From Pseudomonas sp. gcc21 (GTDB taxonomy: Bacteria; Pseudomonadota; Gammaproteobacteria; Pseudomonadales; Pseudomonadaceae): a DNA stretch of 64,000 nt. The position numbers and the translations under genes are program-made. The stretch lies in NCBI RefSeq assembly GCF_012844345.1, contig NZ_CP051625.1:3844001-3908000 (forward strand). The letters run 5' to 3'. The notes under the pieces are model-generated. The model was not told the origin of the DNA and searched no databases. It was given only the letters and a program-made list of their open reading frames with translations. Of this stretch, positions 48,614-57,198 are shown in pieces; positions within the stretch are counted from its first letter, which is position 1; each line of letters begins with the position of its first letter.

Positions 48614-49177
48614 TTACTCGGGCTTCGGCTTTGGTTCCCAGAGTACTTCCGGTGTGGTTTCAAGCTTGCCGATGATCCTGGCGACCACGAACAACAGATC
48701 TGAAAGGCGGTTGAGGTAGATCAGCGCCTGCTCATTGATGGTTTCTTCTGCCGCCAGGGTGATATTGCGTCGTTCGGCCCGGCGACAGACACTGCGAGTC
48801 TGGTGTGCCTGGGCTATAGCGCGGGAGCCGCCGGGCAGAATGAAGTTGGTCAGAGGGTCGAGCGTTTCGTTGAATCCGTCGATCAGCTCCTCAAGCCGTG
48901 TGACGTCGGCTGCGTCAATGATATTGCAGCCGGGCACGGCGAGCTCTCCTCCGAGATCAAACAAACGATGCTGGATGGGTGCAAGCGTGTCGCGCAGCTC
49001 GACCAGTCTTTCGGTTCCCAGGTCTGCCAGTAACAATCCCAGTTGGCTGTTCAGTTCATCAACGCAGCCGATCGCCTCGATCCGTGGGTGATCCTTTTCC
49101 ACGCGACGGCCATCTGCCAGTCCGGTTTTTCCGGCGTCGCCGGTTCGTGTATAGAGTTTGCTCAGGCGAAAGCCCAT
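48614..49177 (-). CDS. PduO-type cob(I)alamin adenosyltransferase
   Basis: Transfers the adenosyl group from ATP to cob(I)alamin, giving coenzyme B12. The 187 residues begin with the ATP-binding signature YTRTGDAGKTGL and continue with GCVDELNSQLGLL. FILPGGSRAIAQAHQTRSVC and RRAERRNI complete the active site. A B12-dependent methylmalonyl-CoA mutase could use the product downstream of the valine/propionate pathway encoded elsewhere in this window, but no such gene is present here. Confidence 0.95.
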   Translation of the reverse strand: MGFRLSKLYTRTGDAGKTGLADGRRVEKDHPRIEAIGCVDELNSQLGLLLADLGTERLVELRDTLAPIQHRLFDLGGELAVPGCNIIDAADVTRLEELIDGFNETLDPLTNFILPGGSRAIAQAHQTRSVCRRAERRNITLAAEETINEQALIYLNRLSDLLFVVARIIGKLETTPEVLWEPKPKPE

Positions 49178-49291
49178 GTTTAATTGCCTCTGATATAGCG
49201 CTGCACCCGCGAACGAGCGGCGTCGGAGTATTCAGCCTAGCGTGATTTACGTTGGGGCAACACCCTGGGGTCGGTTGTCAGCAGGCCCGGA

Positions 49292-50206
49292 TCAATCCGG
49301 CGGCAAGCCGAGCGCAATCAGTCGGGTGCGCAAGTTGGTGTGGAGCCGTTCAAGGGTGGGCAGCTGCAGACCGGCCTTGCGGGCCTGGCGCACGGCGTAG
49401 CCAAGGATGAAATCGATCTCGGTTCGTCGACCGTTATGGACGTCCTGTCGCATGGATGAGCTGTTGGCTGCAGTGCTGTTTATTACCTGGCGAATTGTAG
49501 TCTCCAGCTGATCGAGCTCAACACGTGCGCTGTAGACAGCCAGCAACTGCTGTAATTCGGGAATGAGCTGGTCGAGCTGCGCGCCTGCATGGAGCGGTAC
49601 CTCGCCGTTGGGGCAGTCGTACAGCACTGTGAAAGGGTTGATTGCGCAGTTGATTGCAAGCTTCTGCCAGAGTACTTGCTCGATGTCAGGCTCCCACTGC
49701 GATTCAATCGCCGCCGCGTTCAGATCCACCAGCCAGCTCGGCGCAGCCCCGCCGGCGGGATCGCCAATCCGGTTAACGCCTTTGCCGGCCCAGACAACCT
49801 GAGCGGGGCTGGCAATCAAGGCTCCATCGGTGACGCTTGCGTAAAGAACACGCTGTGCTGGATAGGCCTGGCGGGCGGCCTGTTGGCTACCGAGTCCATT
49901 TTGCAGCATGAGGATCTGTGCGCCGGGCTTGAGGCGTGGAGCGACACTGGCCAGCGCTGTCTGCGCGGAATAGGCTTTGGTTGCGACGATGAGGAGGTCT
50001 ATCAGTTCGCCAGCCGTGGCCAGCTCGGCCGGTACCTTGAGCTCGTAATGCTGCGCTCCGTCGGTGAGCCCGACCATCTGGTGCCGTGTTTGCCACGCAT
50101 TCAGTGCAGCGGCATCTCGCAGAATCAGGCGGCAGGGCTTGTCGGCCCGGGCCAGGCGAGCGGCCCATAACAGGCCGAGGCTTCCAGCACCTAGCAGGTG
50201 AATCAT
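49292..50206 (-). CDS. panE: Ketopantoate reductase (2-dehydropantoate 2-reductase) family protein
   Basis: NADPH-dependent reductase of 304 residues. The Rossmann motif is HLLGAGSLGLLWAARL at 3-18. NGLGSQQAARQAYP and the C-terminal TEIDFILGYAVRQARKAG with LPTLERLH fit the ApbA/PanE family, which contributes pantoate for CoA synthesis. I use ATG 50204-50206; an adjacent TTG would add one residue. It ends the block panE-like / degenerate GGDEF regulator, whose stop lies 9 bp upstream. Confidence 0.88.
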   Translation of the reverse strand: MIHLLGAGSLGLLWAARLARADKPCRLILRDAAALNAWQTRHQMVGLTDGAQHYELKVPAELATAGELIDLLIVATKAYSAQTALASVAPRLKPGAQILMLQNGLGSQQAARQAYPAQRVLYASVTDGALIASPAQVVWAGKGVNRIGDPAGGAAPSWLVDLNAAAIESQWEPDIEQVLWQKLAINCAINPFTVLYDCPNGEVPLHAGAQLDQLIPELQQLLAVYSARVELDQLETTIRQVINSTAANSSSMRQDVHNGRRTEIDFILGYAVRQARKAGLQLPTLERLHTNLRTRLIALGLPPD

Positions 50207-50215
50207 CAATGAGGC

Positions 50216-51181
50216 CTAGATCGGCGTGGTACGTCTGACTTCCGTGATCAGGTTGGTGGCGTAAGCATCGTCCAGATGCTGCTCGACGGTCTCGAAGAGC
50301 TGTTCCGGTTCAGGCATGGCCTGATCAGCTGTAACCGATCCCAGGGCCATACCGGCGCGTACACTGAGGTAACCTTCGGTTGTTTTGAATGCCTTGAGAT
50401 TGAGCCCGTCGTGCAGCCGTCTGAAGCTGTTGGGTTTGCATTCGCTTGGATCGTCAACCAGCGTAACCACGGCAAAAGTGTTATCGCCTACCCGCGCGAT
50501 AACATCCGCCGGCCGGACCAGTTGCTGTAATCGTCTGGCGATTCCCTTGAGCAGTTCGTGCTTGACGGTCTCACCGTGCTGTTTGTGCATCTCTTCAAGA
50601 TTCTGCACGCCAAGAATGACCAGGCAGCAGGCCCCGCCACGCGAATCGACGTTGCGAATGGCATCGGTCAGACGGCGCAGCAGATAGCGGCGGTTACCCA
50701 GCGCGGTCTGGGGATCGATAAGGTTATGTGCTTCCAGTTCAGCGTTGTTGTCTGCCATCAACCGGTTTTCTTCGAGCAGACGGTTGATCAACTGCGAGAT
50801 ACGGTCAGCGGCGTAGATGCGTGGCAGAAGTTGCTCGTTCATGGCGGACTTGCTAATGAAATCGTCCACGCCGCGGTCAAAGGCCTGGCCCAGAACATTA
50901 TCGCCTTCGCGCGCAGTCAGCAGAATCACATAGGTGTAGTGGCTGGTCTGTTCATCAACCTGGCGGATACGGGTAGTCAGCTCCAGCCCGTCCATCTGCG
51001 GCATCAGCCAATCCGCAATCATGACGCTTGCAGGGGTTTGTTCATGCATTGCCAGCGCGTCCACTGCTGAATTGGCGTAGCGAATATCGACATACCCGGC
51101 CTGGGTGAGGGCGTGGCCTATGACGGCACTGCTGAACTTGGTATCGTCCACCACCATAATGCTGAGTTGCGGATTGGGCAT
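50216..51181 (-). CDS. Response regulator with degenerate GGDEF domain
   Basis: The receiver domain (1-130) contains IMVVDDTKFSS, phospho-acceptor D57 (MIADWLMPQMDG) and FISKSAM. The C-terminal GGDEF-like domain has RVGDNTFAV in place of GGDEF, and no I-site is visible, so it is probably not a cyclase. It may instead bind c-di-GMP or GTP or act by protein contact. It is divergent from yajQ, an arrangement recalling P. aeruginosa PA4394-PA4397 (mscS, yajQ, this regulator, panE). The partner kinase is not in the window. Confidence 0.88.
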   Translation of the reverse strand: MPNPQLSIMVVDDTKFSSAVIGHALTQAGYVDIRYANSAVDALAMHEQTPASVMIADWLMPQMDGLELTTRIRQVDEQTSHYTYVILLTAREGDNVLGQAFDRGVDDFISKSAMNEQLLPRIYAADRISQLINRLLEENRLMADNNAELEAHNLIDPQTALGNRRYLLRRLTDAIRNVDSRGGACCLVILGVQNLEEMHKQHGETVKHELLKGIARRLQQLVRPADVIARVGDNTFAVVTLVDDPSECKPNSFRRLHDGLNLKAFKTTEGYLSVRAGMALGSVTADQAMPEPEQLFETVEQHLDDAYATNLITEVRRTTPI

Positions 51182-51288
51182 GTGTGTTTGTGCTCCCTGC
51201 AGCTGACTACGTCTCGTTATAATGCCATGAGAGCATATCCGTTGTTCGGCCCGTTATGTCATAAAAATCACATTTATTCGAGGTAAAA
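51182..51288. promoter_or_regulatory. Divergent promoter region of GGDEF regulator and yajQ
   Basis: A consensus -10 TATAAT is present on the plus strand at 51218-51223, but its -35 position has no good match. The region is AT-rich near yajQ (ATAAAAATCACATTTATT), with a GAGG site before the yajQ start. Confidence 0.5.
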
Positions 51289-51774
51289 ATGCCATCTTTT
51301 GATGTCGTGTCCGAATTGGACAAGCATGAGGTCACCAATGCTATAGACAACGCCATGAAAGAGCTTGACCGCCGCTACGACCTGCGTGGCAAAGGGGATT
51401 TCGAGTTCCGCGAAAAGGATCTGACGGTTACCATCACCGCCGACGCAGAGTTCCAGTTGGAACAAATGCTCGAGATCCTCAAAATGAACCTCACCAAGCG
51501 CAAGATCGATATCAAGTGCATGGAAATCAAACCGCACTTTGCCTCAGGCAAGCAGGTCAAGCAGGACGTTGTACTGCGAGAGGGTATCGATAAGGAAATG
51601 GCGAAAAAGATTGTCGCGTTGGTGAAAGAATCGAAAATCAAGGTTCAGGCTGCCATCCAGGGCGAACAAGTGCGCATCACCGGTAAGAAACGAGATGACC
51701 TCCAGCAAACCATGGCTATGCTCAAGGGCACCTCGCTGGACCTCCCGCTGCAGTTCAATAACTTTCGCGATTGA
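51289..51774 (+). CDS. yajQ: YajQ family cyclic di-GMP-binding protein
   Basis: A 161-residue protein starting [20 protein letters not shown], the family hallmark, with two RNP-like halves. Family members such as XC_3703 of Xanthomonas bind c-di-GMP and affect virulence and biofilm genes; E. coli YajQ binds nucleotides or t[13 protein letters not shown] and [18 protein letters not shown] are conserved. It may form an operon with mscS, 25 bp downstream, and its divergent neighbour has a degenerate GGDEF domain. Confidence 0.95.
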   Translation: MPSFDVVSELDKHEVTNAIDNAMKELDRRYDLRGKGDFEFREKDLTVTITADAEFQLEQMLEILKMNLTKRKIDIKCMEIKPHFASGKQVKQDVVLREGIDKEMAKKIVALVKESKIKVQAAIQGEQVRITGKKRDDLQQTMAMLKGTSLDLPLQFNNFRD

Positions 51775-51799
51775 TTATCCCACCTAAGGATCCGTTTCA

Positions 51800-52654
51800 A
51801 TGGATGATGTAATTATTCAGCTCGAAGAGCTTCAGGACGCCTGGCTACCGCTGGTCGTGCAATACGGCAGCCAGGTTTTGCTCGCGCTGGTAACCCTGCT
51901 GATTGGCTGGTGGATTATCGGTCGGGTGACTGCCGGTATTCAGGCGATGATGGAAAAACGGAAGATCGACCGGACGCTACACGGCTTCGTCGGTGCGCTG
52001 GTCGGTATCGGTTTGAAGGTACTGTTGGTCATCAGCGTAGCCGGGATGATAGGTATCGAAACAACATCCTTCATTGCGATGATCGGTGCGGCGGGTCTGG
52101 CAGTGGGGCTGGCGTTGCAGGGGAGTCTGGCTAACTTTGCCGGCGGCATGCTGATTATTATCCTGAGACCCTTCCGAGCAGGTGAGTTCATCGAAGCCCA
52201 GGGCGTCATGGGCACCGTGGACAGCATTCAGATTTTCCACACCGTACTCAAAACGGCTGACAACAAGACGATCATCATACCGAACGGCAGTCTTTCCAAC
52301 GGTAATATCGTCAACTATTCCCGTCAGCCGACGCGCCGGGTCGATCTGAATATGGGCATTGGTTATAACGACGACGTGAAAAAAGCCAGGAAGATCCTGC
52401 TGGATTTGGCCGCTGCTGACGAACGTGTTCACAAGGACCCTGCGGCAGCGGTCTGGCTGGTTTCTCTGGGCGAAAGTTCGGTGAATCTGTCGCTGCGTAT
52501 GTGGACGAACAATGCCGATTACTGGGGTGTGTTCTGGGACATCCAGGAGCTTGCCAAGGAACATTTCGAACGTGAAGGCATCACTATTCCATTCCCTCAG
52601 CGGACTTTGCACGTCATGACGCCTGCTGCAGCGCCTACAGGCGCAGCAGACTGA
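51800..52654 (+). CDS. mscS: Small-conductance mechanosensitive channel MscS
   Basis: Releases solutes under hypo-osmotic shock. The 284-residue protein has three N-terminal membrane segments. The pore helix is GLAVGLALQGSLANFAGGML, and the upper beta domain carries FRAGEFIEAQGVMGTVDSIQ and IIPNGSLSNGNIVNYS. It follows yajQ by 25 bp. A terminator at 52681-52711 closes the transcript. Confidence 0.95.
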   Translation: MDDVIIQLEELQDAWLPLVVQYGSQVLLALVTLLIGWWIIGRVTAGIQAMMEKRKIDRTLHGFVGALVGIGLKVLLVISVAGMIGIETTSFIAMIGAAGLAVGLALQGSLANFAGGMLIIILRPFRAGEFIEAQGVMGTVDSIQIFHTVLKTADNKTIIIPNGSLSNGNIVNYSRQPTRRVDLNMGIGYNDDVKKARKILLDLAAADERVHKDPAAAVWLVSLGESSVNLSLRMWTNNADYWGVFWDIQELAKEHFEREGITIPFPQRTLHVMTPAAAPTGAAD

Positions 52655-52680
52655 TCCTTATCCGGTTGTAGTCTAAGATG

Positions 52681-52711
52681 AACAAAAGCCCGGCTTGTCC
52701 GGGCTTTTGTT
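52681..52711 (+). terminator. Rho-independent terminator after mscS
   Basis: A 13-bp stem, AACAAAAGCCCGG with CCGGGCTTTTGTT, and a 5-base loop (CTTGT). A-rich and T-rich flanks would let it work in both directions. Confidence 0.9.
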
Positions 52712-52882
52712 TGCTTAGAAATCTCCGTGTTGCCAATTTGCTTCCTGCGTTGCCCCCGTTTCTTGAGCGCCGGTTCTTCATACTTCACCTGAGGAGTGAT
52801 GGCTAACCCGATGACCAGACGTGTCAATCCTCAAAAAAATATGAACAGGTCGCTGGTCTGCTTGTCAGTTAGTACACGCAGT

Positions 52883-52901
52883 GAATTTCGCTGCGAAATT
52901 C
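52883..52901. promoter_or_regulatory. Palindrome in the leader of the small outer-membrane protein gene
   Basis: GAATTTCGC-T-GCGAAATTC, a perfect 9-bp dyad around a single base, ends 26 bp before the ATG at 52928. It may be an operator or a leader hairpin. A TTGTCAG at 52862-52868 could be part of an upstream -35. Confidence 0.4.
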
Positions 52902-52927
52902 GACTTAACTGAACATAGGGCTGAGAC

Positions 52928-53443
52928 ATGAAAAAACTCTTCAAAACCTCAATGCTTCTTGCTGCGATGGTGCCAGCAGTTGCGCTCGCCCAGCCGTCGG
53001 CCGGGGATCAGGAAATCACCTTGGGTGGTGCCGGTAGCAGCGATAAAGATTTTGATTCCTCCGGTCTGTCCGTTCAGGGTAGCTGGGGTCAGTATCTGAG
53101 CGATTCCTCTCTCTGGGGTGTTCGCCAAACCGTGAACGCCTTTGATACTGAGGGCGAGAGCGTGCAGTGGAGCGGTTCGACTCGTGTGTTCTACGACTAT
53201 CACTTCGGCAGCGGCAACAGCCGCCCGTTTATCGGTCTGAGCGCCGGCGGTATCTACGGTGATGGCGTGGACGAAACCTTCATGGGCGGGCCGGAGATCG
53301 GCTACAAACACTGGCTGAACGAAAACACCTTCGTCACAGGCCTGGTGGAGTATCAGTTCCTGTTTGAAAGCGCTTCGGATGTTGATGACACGTACGATGA
53401 CGGCGCGTTTTTCTACAGTGTAGGTCTGGGTTACAACTTCTGA
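52928..53443 (+). CDS. Small outer-membrane beta-barrel protein
   Basis: A 171-residue exported protein. The signal MKKLFKTSMLLAAMVPAVAL ends at ALA-Q. Alternating hydrophobic strands end in VGLGYNF with a C-terminal phenylalanine, the BAM-targeting signal of outer-membrane barrels. The length suits an 8-strand barrel. I do not recognise the subfamily. GAC ATG context has a modest ribosome site; a strong terminator follows. Single gene. Confidence 0.8.
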   Translation: MKKLFKTSMLLAAMVPAVALAQPSAGDQEITLGGAGSSDKDFDSSGLSVQGSWGQYLSDSSLWGVRQTVNAFDTEGESVQWSGSTRVFYDYHFGSGNSRPFIGLSAGGIYGDGVDETFMGGPEIGYKHWLNENTFVTGLVEYQFLFESASDVDDTYDDGAFFYSVGLGYNF

Positions 53444-53453
53444 TCGACCGCTT

Positions 53454-53487
53454 AAGCGGCGCCTGTCCAGGCGCCGCTTGTTTTTTT
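53454..53487 (+). terminator. Rho-independent terminator after small outer-membrane protein gene
   Basis: An 11-bp GC stem (AAGCGGCGCCT with AGGCGCCGCTT), a 4-base loop and a GTTTTTTT tail, 10 bp after the stop codon. Confidence 0.92.
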
Positions 53488-53534
53488 CGTATTTAGTCCC
53501 CGAATGCTCAGTTGATATCTGATTCCAGATCGTC

Positions 53535-54905
53535 TTAATCAATTCCGGGGCGGCGGAGCTTGTCCGGGTGTGCTTTTCTGATCAGTAATGCAGCCAAAAT
53601 AATCGCCGGTACGCCTGTGAATGCGGTCAATACGAAGAAGCTCACCCAGCCGACGTTTGCCGCCAGCAAGCCGGTAAAACCTGCCGCGAACTGCCCGGGC
53701 AGTGTCATCAGCGAGCTGAACAGCGCGTATTGTGTAGCCGTATAGGCAGTGTTGGTCAGGCTCGACAGATACGCGATGAATACCGACACAGCCAGCCCTC
53801 CCGTAATATTGTCGGCGATGATCGCCAACACCAGCCCATAGGTCTCCGGCCCGATGAATGCCAGCCAGGCAAAGGTCAGATTGGTCGCTGGCGCCATGAA
53901 TGCAGTCAACAGCATGATCGGAGCTATGCCATAGCGAGCGACCAGCAAGCCACCCAGAGCTGCGCCCAGTAACGTCATGCCCAGGCCGAAGGCGGCGGCA
54001 ATATTGGCTATTTCCGCCTTGCTGAACCCCAGATCCAGATAGAACGGGTTCGCCATGACACCCATGAATATATCGCTGATGCGAAAGGTGGCGATGAACG
54101 CCAATATCAATAAGGCGACCTTCCCGTAGCGCTGGAAAAACTCAGCGAAAGGGCAAACCATCGCGCCTATGAACCAGGCTGTCAGGTCGCGTCGCCAGCC
54201 CTGATGTCCGGTGCTGGCCAAGTAATCCTGCACGCGTTGCTCCAGTGCATAAGTGCTTTGCGTAACCTCGACATCAGGCTCGGCGATCACCAGCGTAGTG
54301 ATCATCCCGACGCCCATCAGTAAGGCCATTCCGCCATAGGCGAGCGTCCAGCTATCCAGATTGGCCAGATGCAGGGCGCCGGCGCCGGCGATCAACAGCG
54401 CAACGCGATACCCGGTCACGTATGTCGCCGCCATTGCTGCCTGGCGATGTTTGGCTTCGGCCTCGACGCGGTAAGCATCGATGGCGACGTCCTGAGTAGC
54501 CGAGCCGAACGCGACCAATACCGCGCAAAGCGCAACGAACTGCAGGTTCTCGCGCGGGTCGGTGATGGCCATGCCGAACAATCCGGCGGCAATGATGCAC
54601 TGCGCCAGTAGCATCCACGCGCGGCGCCGGCCGAACCAATCCGTCAGCAACGGGATCGCAGCGCGGTCTATAAAAGGCGCCCAGAGCACCTTGATGGAGT
54701 GGGCCATGCCGACCCAGCTCAGAAAGCCGATGGCCGCCAGCTCCACGCCGATGTCTTTCAGCCAGGCGCTGAAGGTGCCACCGACCAGCAGTAAGGGGAG
54801 GCCGGCGGAGAAGCCGAGGAACAACATGCCAATGACGCGTGGTTTGAGGTAAACGCGCAAACCTTCGCGTGCGGGCTCGGTATGCTCAGCCGGGTGATTA
54901 CTCAT
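53535..54905 (-). CDS. ampG: AmpG muropeptide permease (MFS)
   Basis: Inner-membrane importer of anhydro-muropeptides for cell-wall recycling. The 456-residue MFS protein has about 12 membrane segments. The N-terminal segment GMLFLGFSAGLPLLLVGGTF, then WVGMAHSIKVLWAPFIDR and SATQDVAIDAYRVE, are AmpG signatures. I chose ATG 54903-54905 (MSNHPAEH), with AGGA upstream. The start overlaps the end of the ATL gene by 8 bp. Its substrate is the precursor of what AmpD cleaves, encoded 9 kb away. Confidence 0.93.
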   Translation of the reverse strand: MSNHPAEHTEPAREGLRVYLKPRVIGMLFLGFSAGLPLLLVGGTFSAWLKDIGVELAAIGFLSWVGMAHSIKVLWAPFIDRAAIPLLTDWFGRRRAWMLLAQCIIAAGLFGMAITDPRENLQFVALCAVLVAFGSATQDVAIDAYRVEAEAKHRQAAMAATYVTGYRVALLIAGAGALHLANLDSWTLAYGGMALLMGVGMITTLVIAEPDVEVTQSTYALEQRVQDYLASTGHQGWRRDLTAWFIGAMVCPFAEFFQRYGKVALLILAFIATFRISDIFMGVMANPFYLDLGFSKAEIANIAAAFGLGMTLLGAALGGLLVARYGIAPIMLLTAFMAPATNLTFAWLAFIGPETYGLVLAIIADNITGGLAVSVFIAYLSSLTNTAYTATQYALFSSLMTLPGQFAAGFTGLLAANVGWVSFFVLTAFTGVPAIILAALLIRKAHPDKLRRPGID

Positions 54906-55299
54906 GCAATTCCTGTGATTGGTCGGGTGGCTGTTCAGGTGACCCAGGCCAGCCAAAGTGTGCCATGTTAACCCTGTGATTGACGATCAGCACGCCTTCA
55001 CCGAGCAAACGTCGTCGTTGCTCGGCGCCCGCCGCAGACTCGGGCGATAGTGACAGTTGGCCTCGACTGTTGACTACCCTGTGCCACGGCAGACTGCTGC
55101 CTTCCGGCAGTTGCGCCAGCCAGCGGGCGACCACACGGGCTCCTCGACCCAGGCCGGCAAGCTGGGCCAGTCGTCCATAGCTGGTGACGCGCCCAGGCGG
55201 GACTGTGGCAAGTATCTGCCAGAAATTTTGACGGGCTGTGAGGAACTCCTCAGCGGGATTTCCGTTGATCGAGTTCGCTGGCAATCGGTTCTCATTCAT
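54898..55299 (-). CDS. Alkyltransferase-like protein (ATL), MGMT family
   Basis: A 133-residue MGMT/OGT DNA-binding domain protein. Where alkyltransferases have PCHRV with the acceptor cysteine, this has PWHRV (W72), the hallmark of ATL proteins, so it should bind O6-alkylguanine without transferring the alkyl group. The DNA-recognition helix is PGRVTSYGRLAQLAG and the arginine-finger region GARVVARWLAQLP. ATLs send lesions to nucleotide excision repair. It overlaps ampG by 8 bp. Confidence 0.93.
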   Translation of the reverse strand: MNENRLPANSINGNPAEEFLTARQNFWQILATVPPGRVTSYGRLAQLAGLGRGARVVARWLAQLPEGSSLPWHRVVNSRGQLSLSPESAAGAEQRRRLLGEGVLIVNHRVNMAHFGWPGSPEQPPDQSQELHE

Positions 55300-55341
55300 G
55301 GATAATGGCGCCTTTTTACGCCCTATTTTAAGGCTATTGTG

Positions 55342-56355
55342 ATGTTATTCTGCCGCTATACCGCTGCTTTTCTGTTGTGTTTCCCCATGGTTTCAATCGC
55401 TGACACTGTCTGGCTGGATAACGGTGATCGTTTGACCGGAAAGATCGAGCTGCTGGACCGTGGGCGTCTCGTTATTAGAACCGAATTTGCAGGTGAGGTA
55501 ACCGTCAAGGTCGGTCGCATTCGCACGATGGAAACCACAACGCCAATGCTGGTCAAGACCGAGGATCACGCCGAGCAGGCGCTGGCGATCAAAAGCTCCG
55601 ATACTGAAGGAAACGTGTTGGTCTTCAACGGTCTGCCGGAACCGGTCGACATGCCATTGGCTGATATCAGCCAACTCATGGAGCCGCAGCCGTTCATTCA
55701 GGACTGGCTGCTTGAGGGCAACGCGGATCTTTCCTTCGATATGAAAGATGCCTCGCAGGAAGAGGAAGACCTGGCGCTGCGCTTCAATACCCGGGCGCGA
55801 CATGGCGACTGGCGTCACGATCTAGCCGCTAACTTCGAGCGTGACTATCGGGATGATATCCGGAGTCGTCACCTGCTGCAGACCGAATATGATCTGAGCT
55901 GGTTCTTCGGCGAACAATGGTTCTGGCAGACCAGTCTCGATTACGAGCGCGACCATATCGGAGATATTGCCCGGCGGATACAGATTGGTGCCGGTCCCGG
56001 TTATGAGTGGTGGAATACGTCGCTTTCACGCTTCGAAACCTCGGCTCGCCTTGACCATCTGCGCCTGAAGGAGCGCAGCGGGGAGGAGAATGAGTTTCAG
56101 GCACTGGGCCTTGAATACGATTTCCGCAAATTCATGTTCGGCAAGCGGGTGGAGCTATTCCACAATACCGAAACCCAAATCCCGGACGATAGAGACGTTA
56201 AATACATTGTCGATACCGAGCTGGGCATCCGTTACATGGTGAACAGCTGGGCCTCGCTGAGCTTACTCACTGAATGGGATTACATCGAGAGTGATAACGT
56301 CGAGCAGGCATTGAACGAAAAGCGCTACAGGGTGGGATTTGGCGTTAGCTGGTAG
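55342..56355 (+). CDS. DUF481 family outer-membrane protein
   Basis: A 337-residue exported protein. A short signal (MLFCRYTAAFLLCFPMVSIA) precedes VWLDNGDRLTGKIELLDRG, a small N-terminal fold. A beta-strand-rich region ending in VGFGVSW follows and matches DUF481. Members are salt- or stress-induced outer-membrane proteins of unclear role. I chose ATG 55342, with AAGG eight bases upstream; GTG just before is possible. Divergent from the ATL gene by 42 bp. Confidence 0.85.
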   Translation: MLFCRYTAAFLLCFPMVSIADTVWLDNGDRLTGKIELLDRGRLVIRTEFAGEVTVKVGRIRTMETTTPMLVKTEDHAEQALAIKSSDTEGNVLVFNGLPEPVDMPLADISQLMEPQPFIQDWLLEGNADLSFDMKDASQEEEDLALRFNTRARHGDWRHDLAANFERDYRDDIRSRHLLQTEYDLSWFFGEQWFWQTSLDYERDHIGDIARRIQIGAGPGYEWWNTSLSRFETSARLDHLRLKERSGEENEFQALGLEYDFRKFMFGKRVELFHNTETQIPDDRDVKYIVDTELGIRYMVNSWASLSLLTEWDYIESDNVEQALNEKRYRVGFGVSW

Positions 56356-56367
56356 GCTCGGAGTTTA

Positions 56368-56404
56368 GGTGTCACTTCATCGCGAACCGCGATGAAGTGA
56401 CACC
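56368..56404. repeat. 37-nt perfect hairpin after DUF481 gene (REP-like, core shared with 44943-44999)
   Basis: A 17-bp perfect stem (56368-56384 with 56388-56404) and a loop of AAC. The inner part TTCATCGCGAACCGCGATGAA resembles the element at 44943-44999, while the outer 8 bp (GGTGTCAC / GTGACACC) are different but still complementary. It lies 12 bp after the stop, between convergent genes, without a T-tract. Confidence 0.85.
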
Positions 56405-56439
56405 AAGCCCCCGGTGCAGGCCTGAGGGTCGGAAGACGT

Positions 56440-57198
56440 TTAGAGACGCAGTCCGCCGTCCAGCTCAAGAATGCGACCGGTGAAGTAATCATTCTCGAAC
56501 AGATAGGCCGCGGAGTGGGCGATTTCCTGGGGCTGACCCATGCGCTTGAGTGGGATGCCTGCGGTCATCTTTTCCAGGGCTTCCGGCTTCATGCTGCCGG
56601 TCATCTCGGTTTCGATGAATCCGGGAGCAATGCCTGCTACGCGGATGCCATACCGGGCCAGTTCCTTCGCCCAGCCGACGGTCATGGCAGCCACGCCAGC
56701 CTTGGCGGCGGAGTAGTTGGTCTGGCCGACATTGCCCGCCCGTGAGATGGACGAGATATTGATAATCAGACCCTTGCTGCCAAGTTCGATCATCTTGGCC
56801 GCGACCTCGCGAGTGCTCAGGAATACGCCGGTCAGGTTGACATCGATAACCGACTGCCACTGAGTCAGGCTCATCTTCTGAATTTCGCCGTCTTTCTGCT
56901 TGAGCAGGAGACCGTCACGCAGAATGCCCGCGTTGTTAATCAAGCCATTGATGGTGCCAAAGTCGGTTGCGACCTGATTCACCATGTCACTGACCTGGTC
57001 TTCGTTGGCGACATTGCAGACATATCCGCGGGCGTCCCCGCCTGCGGTTTTACAAGCAGCGACTGCTTCGTCCAAGCGCTCCTGACCGAGATCGACCAGA
57101 GCCAGCCGTGCGCCCTGTGATGCCAGGTATTCGGCCATTGCGCGACCAAGACCCTGACCGCCACCGGTGACGATAATAACGCTGTCTTTCAATTGCAT
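56440..57198 (-). CDS. FabG-like short-chain dehydrogenase (3-oxoacyl-ACP reductase family)
   Basis: NAD(P)-dependent reductase of 252 residues. The cofactor motif is TGGGQGLG (11-18), NNAG lies at 88-91, and the catalytic residues are S150, Y162 and K166 (YSAAK). [11 protein letters not shown] ends the protein. It resembles secondary FabG paralogues of Pseudomonas, probably acting on 3-oxoacyl-CoA or -ACP; main fabG would sit in the fab cluster. The start MQLKDSVII is clear. Convergent with DUF481. Confidence 0.9.
   Translation of the reverse strand: MQLKDSVIIVTGGGQGLGRAMAEYLASQGARLALVDLGQERLDEAVAACKTAGGDARGYVCNVANEDQVSDMVNQVATDFGTINGLINNAGILRDGLLLKQKDGEIQKMSLTQWQSVIDVNLTGVFLSTREVAAKMIELGSKGLIINISSISRAGNVGQTNYSAAKAGVAAMTVGWAKELARYGIRVAGIAPGFIETEMTGSMKPEALEKMTAGIPLKRMGQPQEIAHSAAYLFENDYFTGRILELDGGLRL

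Noticed and set aside
50216..51181. Degenerate GGDEF protein as a pseudogene
   Set aside because: Full-length frame, intact receiver residues, and the position matches a conserved neighbourhood; loss of catalysis seems functional.
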